Origin: Sesamum alatum
Lineage: Eukaryota; Streptophyta; Magnoliopsida; Lamiales; Pedaliaceae
DNA length: 64,000 bases
Reading direction: 5' to 3'
Assembly (NCBI GenBank): GCA_034509735.1
Contig: JACGWO010000002.1
Coordinates: 22,491,636 to 22,555,635 of the forward strand
The notes beneath the pieces were generated by a model. The model searched no databases, was not told where the DNA came from, and worked only from the letters and a program-made list of their open reading frames with translations. Below are positions 12,362 through 22,888 of this stretch, one piece after another; the stretch's first letter is position 1, and every line of letters begins with the position of its first letter. A program made the translations under genes and the position numbers.

Positions 12362-13009
12362 ATGTCTAAGACTCCACTCGCTATAATTCTTGAGACTAAC
12401 ATATTTGACGGAACAAACTATAATGATTGGTTGCGAAATTTGAGGATTGTCCTTGATTTCAAAAATCAGGTTTATGTTCTGGATAAGCCTCTTGTCTGGT
12501 CTTGCCGGAGGGGTCCTTGTTAGAAGAGCGTTTGACATTCAATGAATGGCAGGAGGACAACCGCAAGGTCCGCAGCATCATTCTGGCATCCATGACTAAT
12601 GAGATCCAGAAATAGTATGATCGGTTGAATGATGACAGCTCAATAATGCTCCGCATGAGAGATGTTTATGCGATACCGGACCGGCATATTAGAATATGTT
12701 GCGATGAAGGTATTTTTCGGAGCTAAGAGGACAGAAGGGTCGTCTGTACACCAGCATGGACTGATGATGCTATCCCTAGTGGAGAAGCTCAAAGACCTCT
12801 GAGTTGATCTTGAAAAAGAGACGTACATCGACGTGATCCTCAGTCTCTTCCTCCCTATTTTTGACCCGTTTATCGTTAACTATAATAAGAATGGGCTTGA
12901 AAAAGACCTTCATGAGTTGATAAACATGTTGGTCCAGTATGAGGCAACAAGTGAAAAGTTTGTGCCGTCTGTATCGGTGGGGGAGGCTTCGACCTCAAGA
13001 GCGAAAGGC
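12362..13009 (+). pseudogene. Copia gag pseudogene
   Basis: ATG at 12,362 opens MSKTPLAIILETN, then GTNYNDWLRNLRIVL. The frame is lost after about 12,490. Later blocks remain readable: TYIDVILS (about 12,820), NYNKNGLEKDLHELINMLVQYEA (about 12,880-12,950) and GEASTSRAKGK (about 12,980-13,008). Gag is then joined to the end of a minus-oriented type A LTR at about 13,010. The join shares AAAGGAC with both partners and has no target duplication, so it looks like an ectopic junction rather than a clean insertion. Confidence 0.8.
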
Positions 13010-15547
13010 AAAGGACAAGCGGATCCGCCCGGGAGCGCAAGTGGAAGCGAGAAAGCGAGAACAGTGCGTAAATTTAAATCAAATTTAAATAAACGAATCC
13101 CAAGGGGTACCCTTGAGTGCTCAACCGGGCGTTCGATGTAGGATGTGTAAATATTGGAAACATATATTTAAACACATAGGGCATAGATATATACAATAAA
13201 TCAATCAAAGCGTAAGGAGACCGTTACCTTCGATTGTTTAGCGTATGCTCCCAGCTACTTGCGTTGTTCCTTCTCCGGAATGCTCACTAAATCCAAACGT
13301 ATGGATTCTCCAAAGGTGATCCACACCACACCGGAAGAAACACACGTTCTTCTTGCTAGAAAAGAACGGGTTTAAGAAGGAATCGGTTTAAGAGAAGAAC
13401 ACTATGAATTAGTGCTCTTAAACTTACTTTGTTCTTCTTCTTGATTAAAAATCAAGTGAAGAACACAAGTGTGAGAGAGGGAGAGAGGCCGAGAGTTGAG
13501 AGAGAGGAGAGGGATTTTTGTCTTCTCTTTTTCGTAGAAAAAGATGAATAATGAATCACTTATACTTGGTGTTGTATATTCTAATATATATACATAATTA
13601 ATGTGGTTATTGGAATGTGTCTAGGTTCATCCAAAGATGTCTAGATTCATTCCAATCAATCACCATCAATTCTTCAATCAAGCCTACCAAAATTTATGGT
13701 ATGATCAAATCATACCAAAAGGAAAGAGCTTGATTGGAGTTGATTTGTCTCTTTCCAAAAGAGATAAGTCAACATACCACCTATCATGAAACATGACTGA
13801 TTTTGCTTCCTCCAAGGGAGCATGTCAGCATTGTTTAAATAAGGGAAGAAGTCTAACTTCTACCTATTCCAGAATAGGAATTATTTCTCCTCTCGAGTAA
13901 ATTTAACGGACCGGGTTTTATCGTAATCCAATTACGACGAACCCAACATTAAATCCAATTAAAAGATCCAACGTCTCAACGTCTCAACTTTCCATATTTA
14001 ATCAAAAAAATCCAATTTACCGATTAAATGAAAGCCCGATACAATATCGGCCCGTCCATCCAATGGACTTTCCCTTAATTAATCTAATTACTTATTTATC
14101 CTTCAAGATTGACTCCAAGTCGATCTCTCAACCTCCTCGGTGATTTGTGTGTGACCCTTTAGGTTCACCCTCAGCTAGACTTGGGCCTGTGTCCCACAAG
14201 GGGCCCGTTACCATGGGTGGCCGTCTAGCAATGATCCATGGCACTAGAGACTAGGTGAATTGGCGTGAACATTTAGGCGCCGATTCCGTACAGGTACGAT
14301 CCTTCCGTCTACCGTCTCCCGGCCTTAGTCTAGGGTATGGAATTGGGCGTCGGTTCCCATCCTTGACTAGGCATCTATGCTTAATACTCAAGATTACGCA
14401 TGCTTTATTGCGTCAACACAGGAAACCATTCCCTGTTCGACCAACCACTATGGCCACAATTTTAAACAGCATGAACGTGTCTCCGAGTGCATGGGAGATA
14501 CCCCTGTCCCATACTGATAGGTGACGGATCCTCTTTTTGAAATCCACCGTCCTCGCTACACATTCTGAATACACTGGACTCGTGAGACCACGAATGTGTG
14601 AAAGTAGCTTCCTCACTACATTGCTATGGATGGAAGGCTTGGAATAATCAAAACCATTTGATTTTAATTCCATTTTGGGATAATATTTAATTGGACCATC
14701 CAAGTGAGAGTTTATTATTTATTAAGACCGATACCTCATTATTATTAGTATTTTGCATGCTCAAGTTGTATACATGTAATGTAAACGATGCGTTCCAAAC
14801 ACACCAACACTATGGCCACAACTTTAAACAGCATGAACGTGTCTCGAGTGCAAGGGAGATACCTCTGTCCCATACTGATAGGTGACGGATCCTCTTCTTG
14901 GAATCCACCGTCCTCGCTACACATTCTGAATACACTGGACAAGACTTATAATGATGATCTTATAGAATGATCACCTCTCGTCAAATCAAAGATACAACCG
15001 TCCTGTGCACGTGGCTACCATGGTTCCTCGAGTCTAAGGACTACTCCCGTACTATCGGAACCAGGAAAATCCAATCATATCGACCAAGACTCCAAGGCTT
15101 TCATATGATGATCCCCGCGAGTCAGTCCAGTCGGCTCGAGCCCAGTCGACCAACCGATCAAGATCGTGTAGGCGTCCCACGCCTGTTGCCGATGAAACAC
15201 GGCGCTCATCCAATGAACACGACTCTTGATGCAAGTCTCCATTGGACTCTTGATTCCCTGTCTCAAGGTCCTCGACTTGAAACGTTTCAGACCCAACTCT
15301 TAATCAGTTGGTTTCATGACCACCATCCAATGCGTGGCCCAACTGCATGAGTTATTAACCGTGGTCTGTGGACTTTGTTGCGATATAAGTAAAACACCGT
15401 TTTAACATATGAAAAATGAGCGCAACAAAGTAGGTACCATTGGTGACGAACACTCATTTTATTCATCACATAATATTACATTACATCAAGTTGTCAAATA
15501 GGTTACAAAACGCCAAACTATTGGCTTTCTGGTCACCTATTCTAACA
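13010..15547 (-). mobile_element. 3' LTR (type A) of the second minus-strand Copia
   Basis: Its start tip is at 15,547, directly beside a polypurine tract (AAGTGGGAGAT on the minus strand) and pol, which makes it a 3' LTR. Its end is near 13,010 (AAGGACAAGCGGATCC). It is 2538 bp rather than 2.2 kb. The excess is a 138-bp duplication (14,442-14,579 and 14,803-14,940) flanking a 223-bp inverted piece of Copia leader. Confidence 0.85.
14580..14802 (-). repeat. Inverted leader fragment inside an LTR
   Basis: This is a near-identical reverse complement of about 11,689-11,915, the leader of the enclosing plus-strand Copia. It begins CGTGAGACCACGAATGTG. The LTR on either side is duplicated for 138 bp. 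Leader does not belong inside an LTR, so this is a secondary copying event. Confidence 0.85.
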
Positions 15548-16511
15548 ATCTCCCACTTGACCTAAAGCGATTACCCATTGATCTCAAACCCATCTTATCC
15601 AGATGCTGAGTACGGGCAACTTGCGACACGGGTTTAGTAAGTAGATCTGCTATGTTTTCTGCGGAGCTTACTCGGTCCATCCGAACGTCACTCCTGCTAA
15701 TCATCTCTCTGAGCAGATGGTAGCGTCTAATAATATGTTTGGATCGGTGATGAGATCTTGGTTCCTTTGCTTGCGCAATGGCCTTGTTGTTATCGCAGAA
15801 GATAACTACTGGCGCGGTGATGCTAGGTACTACACCCAACTCTTAGATGTAGCTCTTCATCCAAACTGCCTCCTTAGCAACTTCCGAAGCTACTATGTAT
15901 TCAGACTCTGTGGTGGAGTCCACCGTGGTAGCCTGCTTGGAACTCTTCCAAGCAACCACGCCACCATTTAGTCTGAACACAAAACCAGACTGAGACTTGG
16001 CATCATCGTCATCAGACTGGAAGCTAGCGTTGCTATAGCCTTCTAGTATCAACTCTCCACCACCGTAGATCAAGAACATGTCCTTAGTCCTTTTCAGGTA
16101 CTTCAGGATAGTCTTGACCAAACTCCAGTGTGCCTCCAAGGCACACGACTGATATCGACTAGTCACGCTAAAAGCGAAAGCCACATCAGGTCTAGTGCAG
16201 TGGACAGCGAATTGAATGCTGCCTATGGCTGAAGCATAGGGGATGTCCAACATTCGTTTAAGCTCCTCATCAGTCGTAGGAGACTGCTTCTTTGATAACT
16301 TAATTCCATGCCTCATGGGAAGGAATCCTCGTTTTGAGTTCTCCATCTTGAATCTTTTTCAAGACTTTCTCAATATACGAGGGCTGGGCCATTCCTAACA
16401 TCCTTCTAGATCTATCCCTGTAGATCTTGATGCCAAGGATGTAGGATGCCTTGCCCATATCCTTCATAGAGAATTGCGTTGACAACCAAGCTTTAGTGTT
16501 CCCAACATCTT
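15548..16511 (-). pseudogene. Copia pol 3' part: RT end and RNase H, minus strand
   Basis: Minus-strand order: RT end (STQFSMKDMGKASYILGIKI, about 16,485-16,425), the CTRPDVAFAFSVTSRYQ block, then Ty1/copia RNase H (GYSNASFQSDDDDAKSQSGF, STTESEY, FCDNNKAIAQAKEPRSHH, SKHIIRRYHLL), ending in NIADLLTKPV and DKMGLRSMG. It is broken by an extra A in an A-run near 16,354-16,358, a CAA-to-TAA type stop at about 15,843-15,845, and Asp-to-Asn in the first RNase H catalytic motif (YSNASF). The pol stop codon lies inside the LTR start. The upstream side is cut by the LTR at 16,512, just past where the YVDD box would be. Confidence 0.9.
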
Positions 16512-18703
16512 TGTTAGAATAGGTGACCAGAAAGCCAATAGTTTGGCGATTTATAACCTATTATACAACTCGATGTACATGTAATATTATTATGTGATGA
16601 ATAAAATGAGTATTCGTCACTTCTGGTGCTTACTTTGTTGCGTTTATTTCACATTTGTTAAAACGGCGTTTTACTTATATCGCAACAAAGCCCACAGACC
16701 ATGGTTAACAACTCATGCAGTTGGGCCACGCATTGGATAGTGGTCATGAAACCAATTGATTAAGAGTTGGGTCTGAAATGTTCCAAGTCGAGGACCTCGA
16801 GACAGGGCATCAAGAGTCGTGTTCATTGGATGAGTGCCGTGTTTCATCGGCGATAGGCGTGGGACGCCTACACGATCTTGATTGGTTGGTCGACTGGGGT
16901 CGAGCCGACTGGACTGACTCGCGGGGATCATCATATGGAAGCCTTGGAGACTTGGTCGGTATGATTGGTTTTTCCCCGGTTCCGATAGTACGAGAGTAAT
17001 CCTCAGACTTGAGGGATCATGGCAGTCGCTGCACATGACGGTTATATCTTGGATCTGGCAGAGGTGATCATTCTATAAGATAATTATCATAAGCCTTGTC
17101 CAGTGCAGTTGAAATGTGTAGCGAGGACGGTGGATTCCATGAAGAGGATCCATCCCCTGTCAGTATGTGACAGAGGTATCTCCTATGCAGTCGGAGACAC
17201 GTTCATGCTTTTTAAAGTTGTGGCCACAGTGGTTGGTCGAATAGGGAATGATTTCCTGTTGTCAACGCAATGAAGCATACGTGATCTCGAGTATTAAGCA
17301 TAGATTCCTAGTCAAGGATGGAAACCGACGCCCAATTCCATACCCTAGACTGAGGCCAGGAGACGGTAGACGAAAGGATCGTACCCGTACGGAATCGGCG
17401 CCTAAATGTTCACGCCAATTCACCTAGTCTCTAGTGCCATGGACCGTTGCTAGACGGCCACCCATGGTAACGGGCCCTTGTGGGACAGGGGCCCAAGTCT
17501 AGCTGAGGGTGAACTAAAAGGTCACACACAAATCACCGAGTAGGTTTAAGAGATTGACTTGGAGTTAATCTCGAAGGACAAATAAGTAATTGGATTACTT
17601 AAGGGAAAGTCCATTAGATGGACGGGCTAATATTGTATCGGGCCTCCGTTTAATCGGTAAATTGGATTTTCGATTAAATATGGAAAGTTGAGACGTTGAG
17701 ACGTTGGATCTTTTAATTGATTAAAAGATCAACGGAAATAATTTAAGTGGACATTAAATTGGATTTAATGTTGGGTTTGTCGTGATTGGATTACGATAAG
17801 ACCCGGTCCGTTAAATTTGACCCGAGAGGAGAAGTAATTCCTATTTTGCAATAGGAAAAAGTTGCACTTCTTCCCATAACTAGACATGGCCGAAATGCCC
17901 CCTTGGAGGAAGCAAAATCATCCATGTTTCATGCAAGGTGGTATGTTGACATGTTTCTTTTGGAAAGAGACAAATCAACTCCAATCAAGCCCTTCACTTT
18001 TGGTATGATTTGATCATACCATAAACTTTGGTAGGCTTGATTGAAGAATTGATGGTGATTGATTGGAATGAATCTAGACATCCTTGGATGAACCTAGACA
18101 CATTCCAATAATCACATTAATTATGTATATATATGAGAATATACAACACCAAGCATAAGTGAATCATAATTCATCTTTTTCTAGGAAAAAGAAGAAGCCA
18201 AAAATCGGCCCTCTCCTCTCTCCCAACTCTCGGCCATCTCCCCTTTCTCTACTTGTGTTCTTCACCCGGGTTTGAATCAAGAAGAAGAACAAAGTAAGTT
18301 TAAGAGAGAACTAATTCATAGTGTTCTTCTCTTAAACCGATTCCTTCTTAAACCCATTCTTTTCTAGCAAAGAAGAACGTGTGTTTCTTCCGATGTGGCG
18401 TGGATCAGCTTTGGAGAATCCATCCGTTTGAATTTGTGAGCATTCCGGAACAAGGGAACAACGCTAGTAGCCGAGCACACGTTAAATCTACAAGGTAACG
18501 ATTACTACACCTTGGTTGATTTATTATGCATCTATTCCCTATATGTTTTTATATACTTTTTAATATCTACACATCCTACATCTAATGCCCCGGTTGAGCA
18601 CCCAAGGGTACACCCCTTGGGATTCATTTATTTAAATTAGATTTAAATTTATGCCCTTTTCTCGCTTCCGCTCGCGCTTCCGGGTGGATCCGCTTGTTCT
18701 TCA
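16512..18703 (+). mobile_element. 5' LTR (type A) of the second plus-strand Copia
   Basis: A complete 2192-bp LTR from TGTTAGAATAGG at 16,512 to TCTTCA at 18,703. It is followed after two bases by a perfect Met primer site, which makes it a 5' LTR. It interrupts pol of the minus-strand element. The matching 3' LTR and target duplication are missing because the element breaks off in gag at about 22,858. Confidence 0.9.
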
Positions 18704-18705
18704 AG

Positions 18706-18717
18706 TGGTATCAGAGC
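18706..18717 (+). other. Primer binding site, initiator Met tRNA
   Basis: TGGTATCAGAGC, the complement of the plant initiator-methionine tRNA 3' end used by most plant Copia elements, two bases after the LTR. Confidence 0.93.
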
Positions 18718-21700
18718 CCGGTTCGATGTAAAGGGCATAGATCTATGTGCTTGGCATGATCTACTTGCCTTTATGATTTTATTGGCATGTTAGATTACAT
18801 AAATGTATCAATAATATGATGATTCAATTGTTTGAATTTGATGGACTTTTTGGCATGCTTATTTTTATTAGATTGGATCTAAAAATGCATGCCTATTTTT
18901 CAGAATTATTGTTACTGTTTTTGTGCTGAAATGATGTTGATAAACATGAAAAAAAAAAAAAAAAGGGAATCGGACAGCAGCGGCAGCGGTTGGCTGCCGC
19001 CCTTGCCGGGCGCGCGCGGGCTCATGCCTGCGCGCAGGCCTGGCGGGTGTGCCTGCCAACGTGCGTGCTGGCAGGGGCGGCCAGCCTGCGCGCGCCGGCT
19101 TCCGCCCGCGCGCCGCGCGCTGTGCGCAGTCAGCCGCTGCGCACTGCCATGTGCGCGCGCTGGGCCGTTTTTCGACGTTTTCTGAAAATTTTTGATTTTC
19201 TATATTTTCTGCACAATATTCTGAAAATATGTTAATTTTGCATATTGATTTTGGAATAATTGGATTATTTCTTAGATTAAATTTGCTCAATTAATTTGGG
19301 AATAATACATGCATTGGATGCATTGTTTTAAAATGTCCATTAAATTTGAAATTTGAATTTTGCATGTTATTTGTATGTTTATGCTTTTGTGATGTTGGGC
19401 ATCACTTGGGTATTTGGAATATTCATTTTTTTAATGCATGATTATTTGGCATAATTGTGTTATGTGAGTTGATGGAATCAACATGGGATGCTCTCAAGAG
19501 CCCTAGACCTTATGTATGGATGAATGTATGATCATTTATTTTCTGTTGGGTGGGGCCTGCGTGGCTCTTGTTTTGGGACTATCATCTCCCATATTTCAGC
19601 CTCATGATGTTAAGGCTTGTTTTTATTATAACCAAGTATTACTTTCAGTTGTAATGAGAGTAGATAGGATTGGTGAGTTTTTTAATTTTAACAAGCATTT
19701 GGAGTTGGAGACCCCAAGGAGAAGAATCAAGGCATGAACAAGAAGCATTACAAGGCGCATTTGGATGAAAATGGGTATATTATTATTGTAATAATTTAGG
19801 ACCACCCTAGAAAGACCATAGACTCACTGCGGGCTCAGTGGGTCGCATAGGTTGGGCTTGGGATCATCCTATCAGGGGTATGCTATGTTTTCTGCATGCG
19901 GCGTATTTATTTATTGCTTTAAATATGTTAGAATAGCTGACCAGAAAGCCAATAGGTTTGGCAATTTGTAACCAATCTGACAACTTGATGTAAATGTAAT
20001 ATTATTATGTGATGAATAAGATGAGTGTTCGTCACCAATGGTACCTTCTTTGTTGCGCTTATCTTACATTTGTTAAAACGGTGTTTAACTTATATCGCAA
20101 CAAAGCCCACAGACCATGGATAACAGTTGGGCCACGCATTGGATGGTGGTCATGAAACCAACTGATTAAGAGTTGGGTCTGAAACGTTCCAAGTCGAGGA
20201 CCTCGAGATAGGGCAGCGAGAGTCCAATTGAGACTTGTGTCAAGAGTCGTGTTCAATTGGATGAGTGTCGTGTTTCATCGACGACAGGCGTGGGACGCCT
20301 ACACGATCTTGATTGGTTGGTCGACTGGGGTCGAGCCGACTGGACTGGCTCGCGGGGATCATCATATGGAAGCATTGGAGGCTTGGTCGGTATGATTGGT
20401 TTTCCCCCGGTTCTGATAGTATGGGAGTAATCCTCAGACTTGAGGGATCATGGCAATCGCGTGCACATGACGGCTGTATCTTGGATCTGGCGAGAGGTAA
20501 TAATTCTGTAAGATGATTATCATAAGCCTTGTCAAGAATAGGATCCGTCCCCTGTCAGTATGTGACAGAGGTATCTCCTATGCACTCGGAGACACGTTCA
20601 TGCTGTTTAAGCTGTGGCCATAGTGGTTGGTCGAACATGGAATGGTTTTCCTGTGTCGACACAATGAAGCATACGTGGTCTCGAGTATTAAGCATAGATG
20701 CCTAGTCAAGGATGGGAACCGACGCACAATTCCATACCCTAGACTAAGGCCGGGAGACAGTAGACGGAAGGATCGTACCCGTACGGAATCGGCGCCTAAA
20801 ATATTCACGCTAATACCCGAGAGGAGAAATAATTTCCTATTTTGGAATAGGAAGAAGTTGGACTTCTTCCCTTAATTAAACATGGCCGACATGCTCCCTT
20901 GGAGGAAGCAAAATCAGCCATGTTTCATGCTAGGTGGTATGTTGACTTATCTCTTTTGGAAAGAGACAATTCAACTCCAATCAAGCTCTTCCCTTTTGGT
21001 ATGTTTTGATCATACCATAAATTTTGGTAGGCTTGATTGAAGAATTGATGGTGATTGATTGGAATGAATCTAGACATCTTTGGATGAAACCTAGACACAT
21101 TCCAATAATCACATTAATTATGTATATATATTAGAATATACAAACACCAAGCATAAGTGATTTATTATTCATCTTTTTCTAGGAAAAAGAGAAGAAAAAA
21201 ATCACACTCCTCTCTCTCAACTCTCGGCCTCTCTCCCTCTCTCACACTTGTGTTCTTCACTTTGATTTTGAATCAAGAAGAAGAACAAAGTGAGTTTAAC
21301 AGAGCACTAATTCATAGTGTTCTTCTCTTAAACTGATTCCTTCTTAAACCCGTTCTTTTCTAGCAAGAAGAAACGTGTGTTTCTTCCCGGTGTGGTGTGG
21401 ATCACCCTTTGGAGAATCCATACATTTGGATTTCATGAGCATTCCGGAGAAAGAAACAACGCTAGTAGCCGGGAGCATACGCTAAACAATCAAAGGTAAT
21501 GATTTTACTACGCTTTGATTGATTTAATATACATCTATGCCCTATGTGTTTAAATATATGTTTCTAATATTTATACATCCTACATCGAACGCCCGGTTGA
21601 ACACCCAACGGTACACCCCTTGGGATTCGTTTATTTAAATTAGATTTAAATTTACGCACTATTTTCTCGCTTTCTCGCTTCCGCTCGCGCTCCCGGGCGG

Positions 21701-22370
21701 ATCCGCTTGTCCTTCAAAATATTGGATATTTGTGCAGGTTAAAACACCATAATGTGATGCGGTCTCGGTCACACACAAACTCTCATTTGGTTGGACCAAA
21801 TTAAATATTAGGCCCAGAACGGACTTGGATCAAAATGGTATTTTGATCTATCCGAGCCTTCCATCCAAAGCAATGTGGTGAGGAAGCTACCACTACACAA
21901 GTGTGGTCTCACGAGTCGTGGCACACTTGGACTAGAGGAAAGCTGCACCATTGTTGTGAACAAAAAGACTGCGCTCACTGTTTCCCTGTCTCAGGAGTCG
22001 TGGGGCCGACAGTTTGAGGCATGATTTGGTTGATTGGTCGGGCCCAACACTGAGTAACATGGTTCACTTGGAGTCCTCGAAACCATGTGAATAGGTGAGG
22101 CAAAATATCTTGGGAATCTCATTGGATGAGAATGATATTAGATATCTCCCACGAGGTCTTCTTCATGTGAATCGTAAAAGGGCATGGAGATTACGTTTGT
22201 GGATCCCGAGCCACTAGGAAAATGGTTTCCCGAAACTCCGCTTGAGAGTGGCGGACTTTCGTATAAATAGTGGGAGGGTTAAAAGACTAAAACAGACCAA
22301 GTCTTCAACTTGAACAATAATATTTACCATCATCTGCTAATTTCTGCTTTACATTTTCATTAATGTAGAT
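18718..22370 (+). mobile_element. Copia leader of the second plus-strand element, split by a solo LTR
   Basis: Leader occupies 18,718-19,925 and 21,722-22,370, about 1.86 kb without the solo LTR. The long stretch from primer site to gag is typical of the copies here. An A-run (18,949-18,964) precedes a GC-rich block (about 18,970-19,175, runs of GCGCGC). Both ORFs across that block are of unbiased, GC-driven type and unsupported. The last part carries the GGGCCCAACACTGAGTAACATGG block (about 22,040-22,060) found also at 2,460 (inverted) and 12,040. Confidence 0.78.
19926..21716 (+). mobile_element. Solo LTR, type A, plus orientation
   Basis: It runs from TGTTAGAATAGC at 19,926 to GTCCTTCA at 21,716 and is flanked by AAATA at 19,921-19,925 and 21,717-21,721. 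At 1791 bp it is about 0.4 kb short. The missing part lies at about 20,815, where the CCTAAATGTTCACGC block jumps to the ACCCGAGAGGAG block. A perfect duplication plus a single LTR indicates an element reduced by LTR-LTR recombination. Confidence 0.92.
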
Positions 22371-22888
22371 ATGTCTAAGAACCCATTAACCATGATACTC
22401 GGACTAACAAATTCAACGGAATGAACTACTCGGACTGGCTGAGAAAACCTGAGGATCGTAGCTACATTTGGATGAGCCGCCACCGAGCGACTTACCGGAG
22501 GGGTCCAAGCGCTTGAAGAACGTTTGACATTCGAGAAATGGCATGAGGACAACCGGAAAAGTACGCAGTATCATACTGGCTTCAATGTATAACGCCATCC
22601 AGAAGCAGTATGAGAGGCTGGACAACGTCTCCACCATAATGCTCCGCATCAACAAGGTTTATGCGGTTCCGGATAGGCATATTAGATATGCCACCACAAA
22701 AGCATTCTTTGGCACAAGCTTGCTGAAGGAGCGTCTGTACAAATTCATGGGGTCAAGATGCTCTCCCTAGTGGAGAAACTCGAGGACCTGTAAGCTGGGC
22801 TTAATAATGACACGTATATTGACGTGATCCTCCAGTCGCTTCCTCCATCCTATGAGAATTTTGCTTCCTCCAGTCGCTTCCTCATCCT
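22371..22888 (+). pseudogene. Copia gag pseudogene, truncated
   Basis: ATG at 22,371 opens MSKNPLTMIL and is soon frameshifted. Recognisable blocks are EERLTFEKWHED (about 22,515-22,550), VKMLSLVEKLEDL (about 22,750-22,790) and NNDTYIDVILQSLPPSYE (about 22,800-22,855). From about 22,858 the sequence mixes short LTR-like and gag-like pieces, then becomes minus-oriented LTR at about 22,889. The rest of the element is deleted. Confidence 0.8.

Noticed and set aside
18868..19290. 140-codon minus-strand ORF
   Set aside because: It is a product of the GC-rich leader block and runs opposite to the element transcript, with no known motif.
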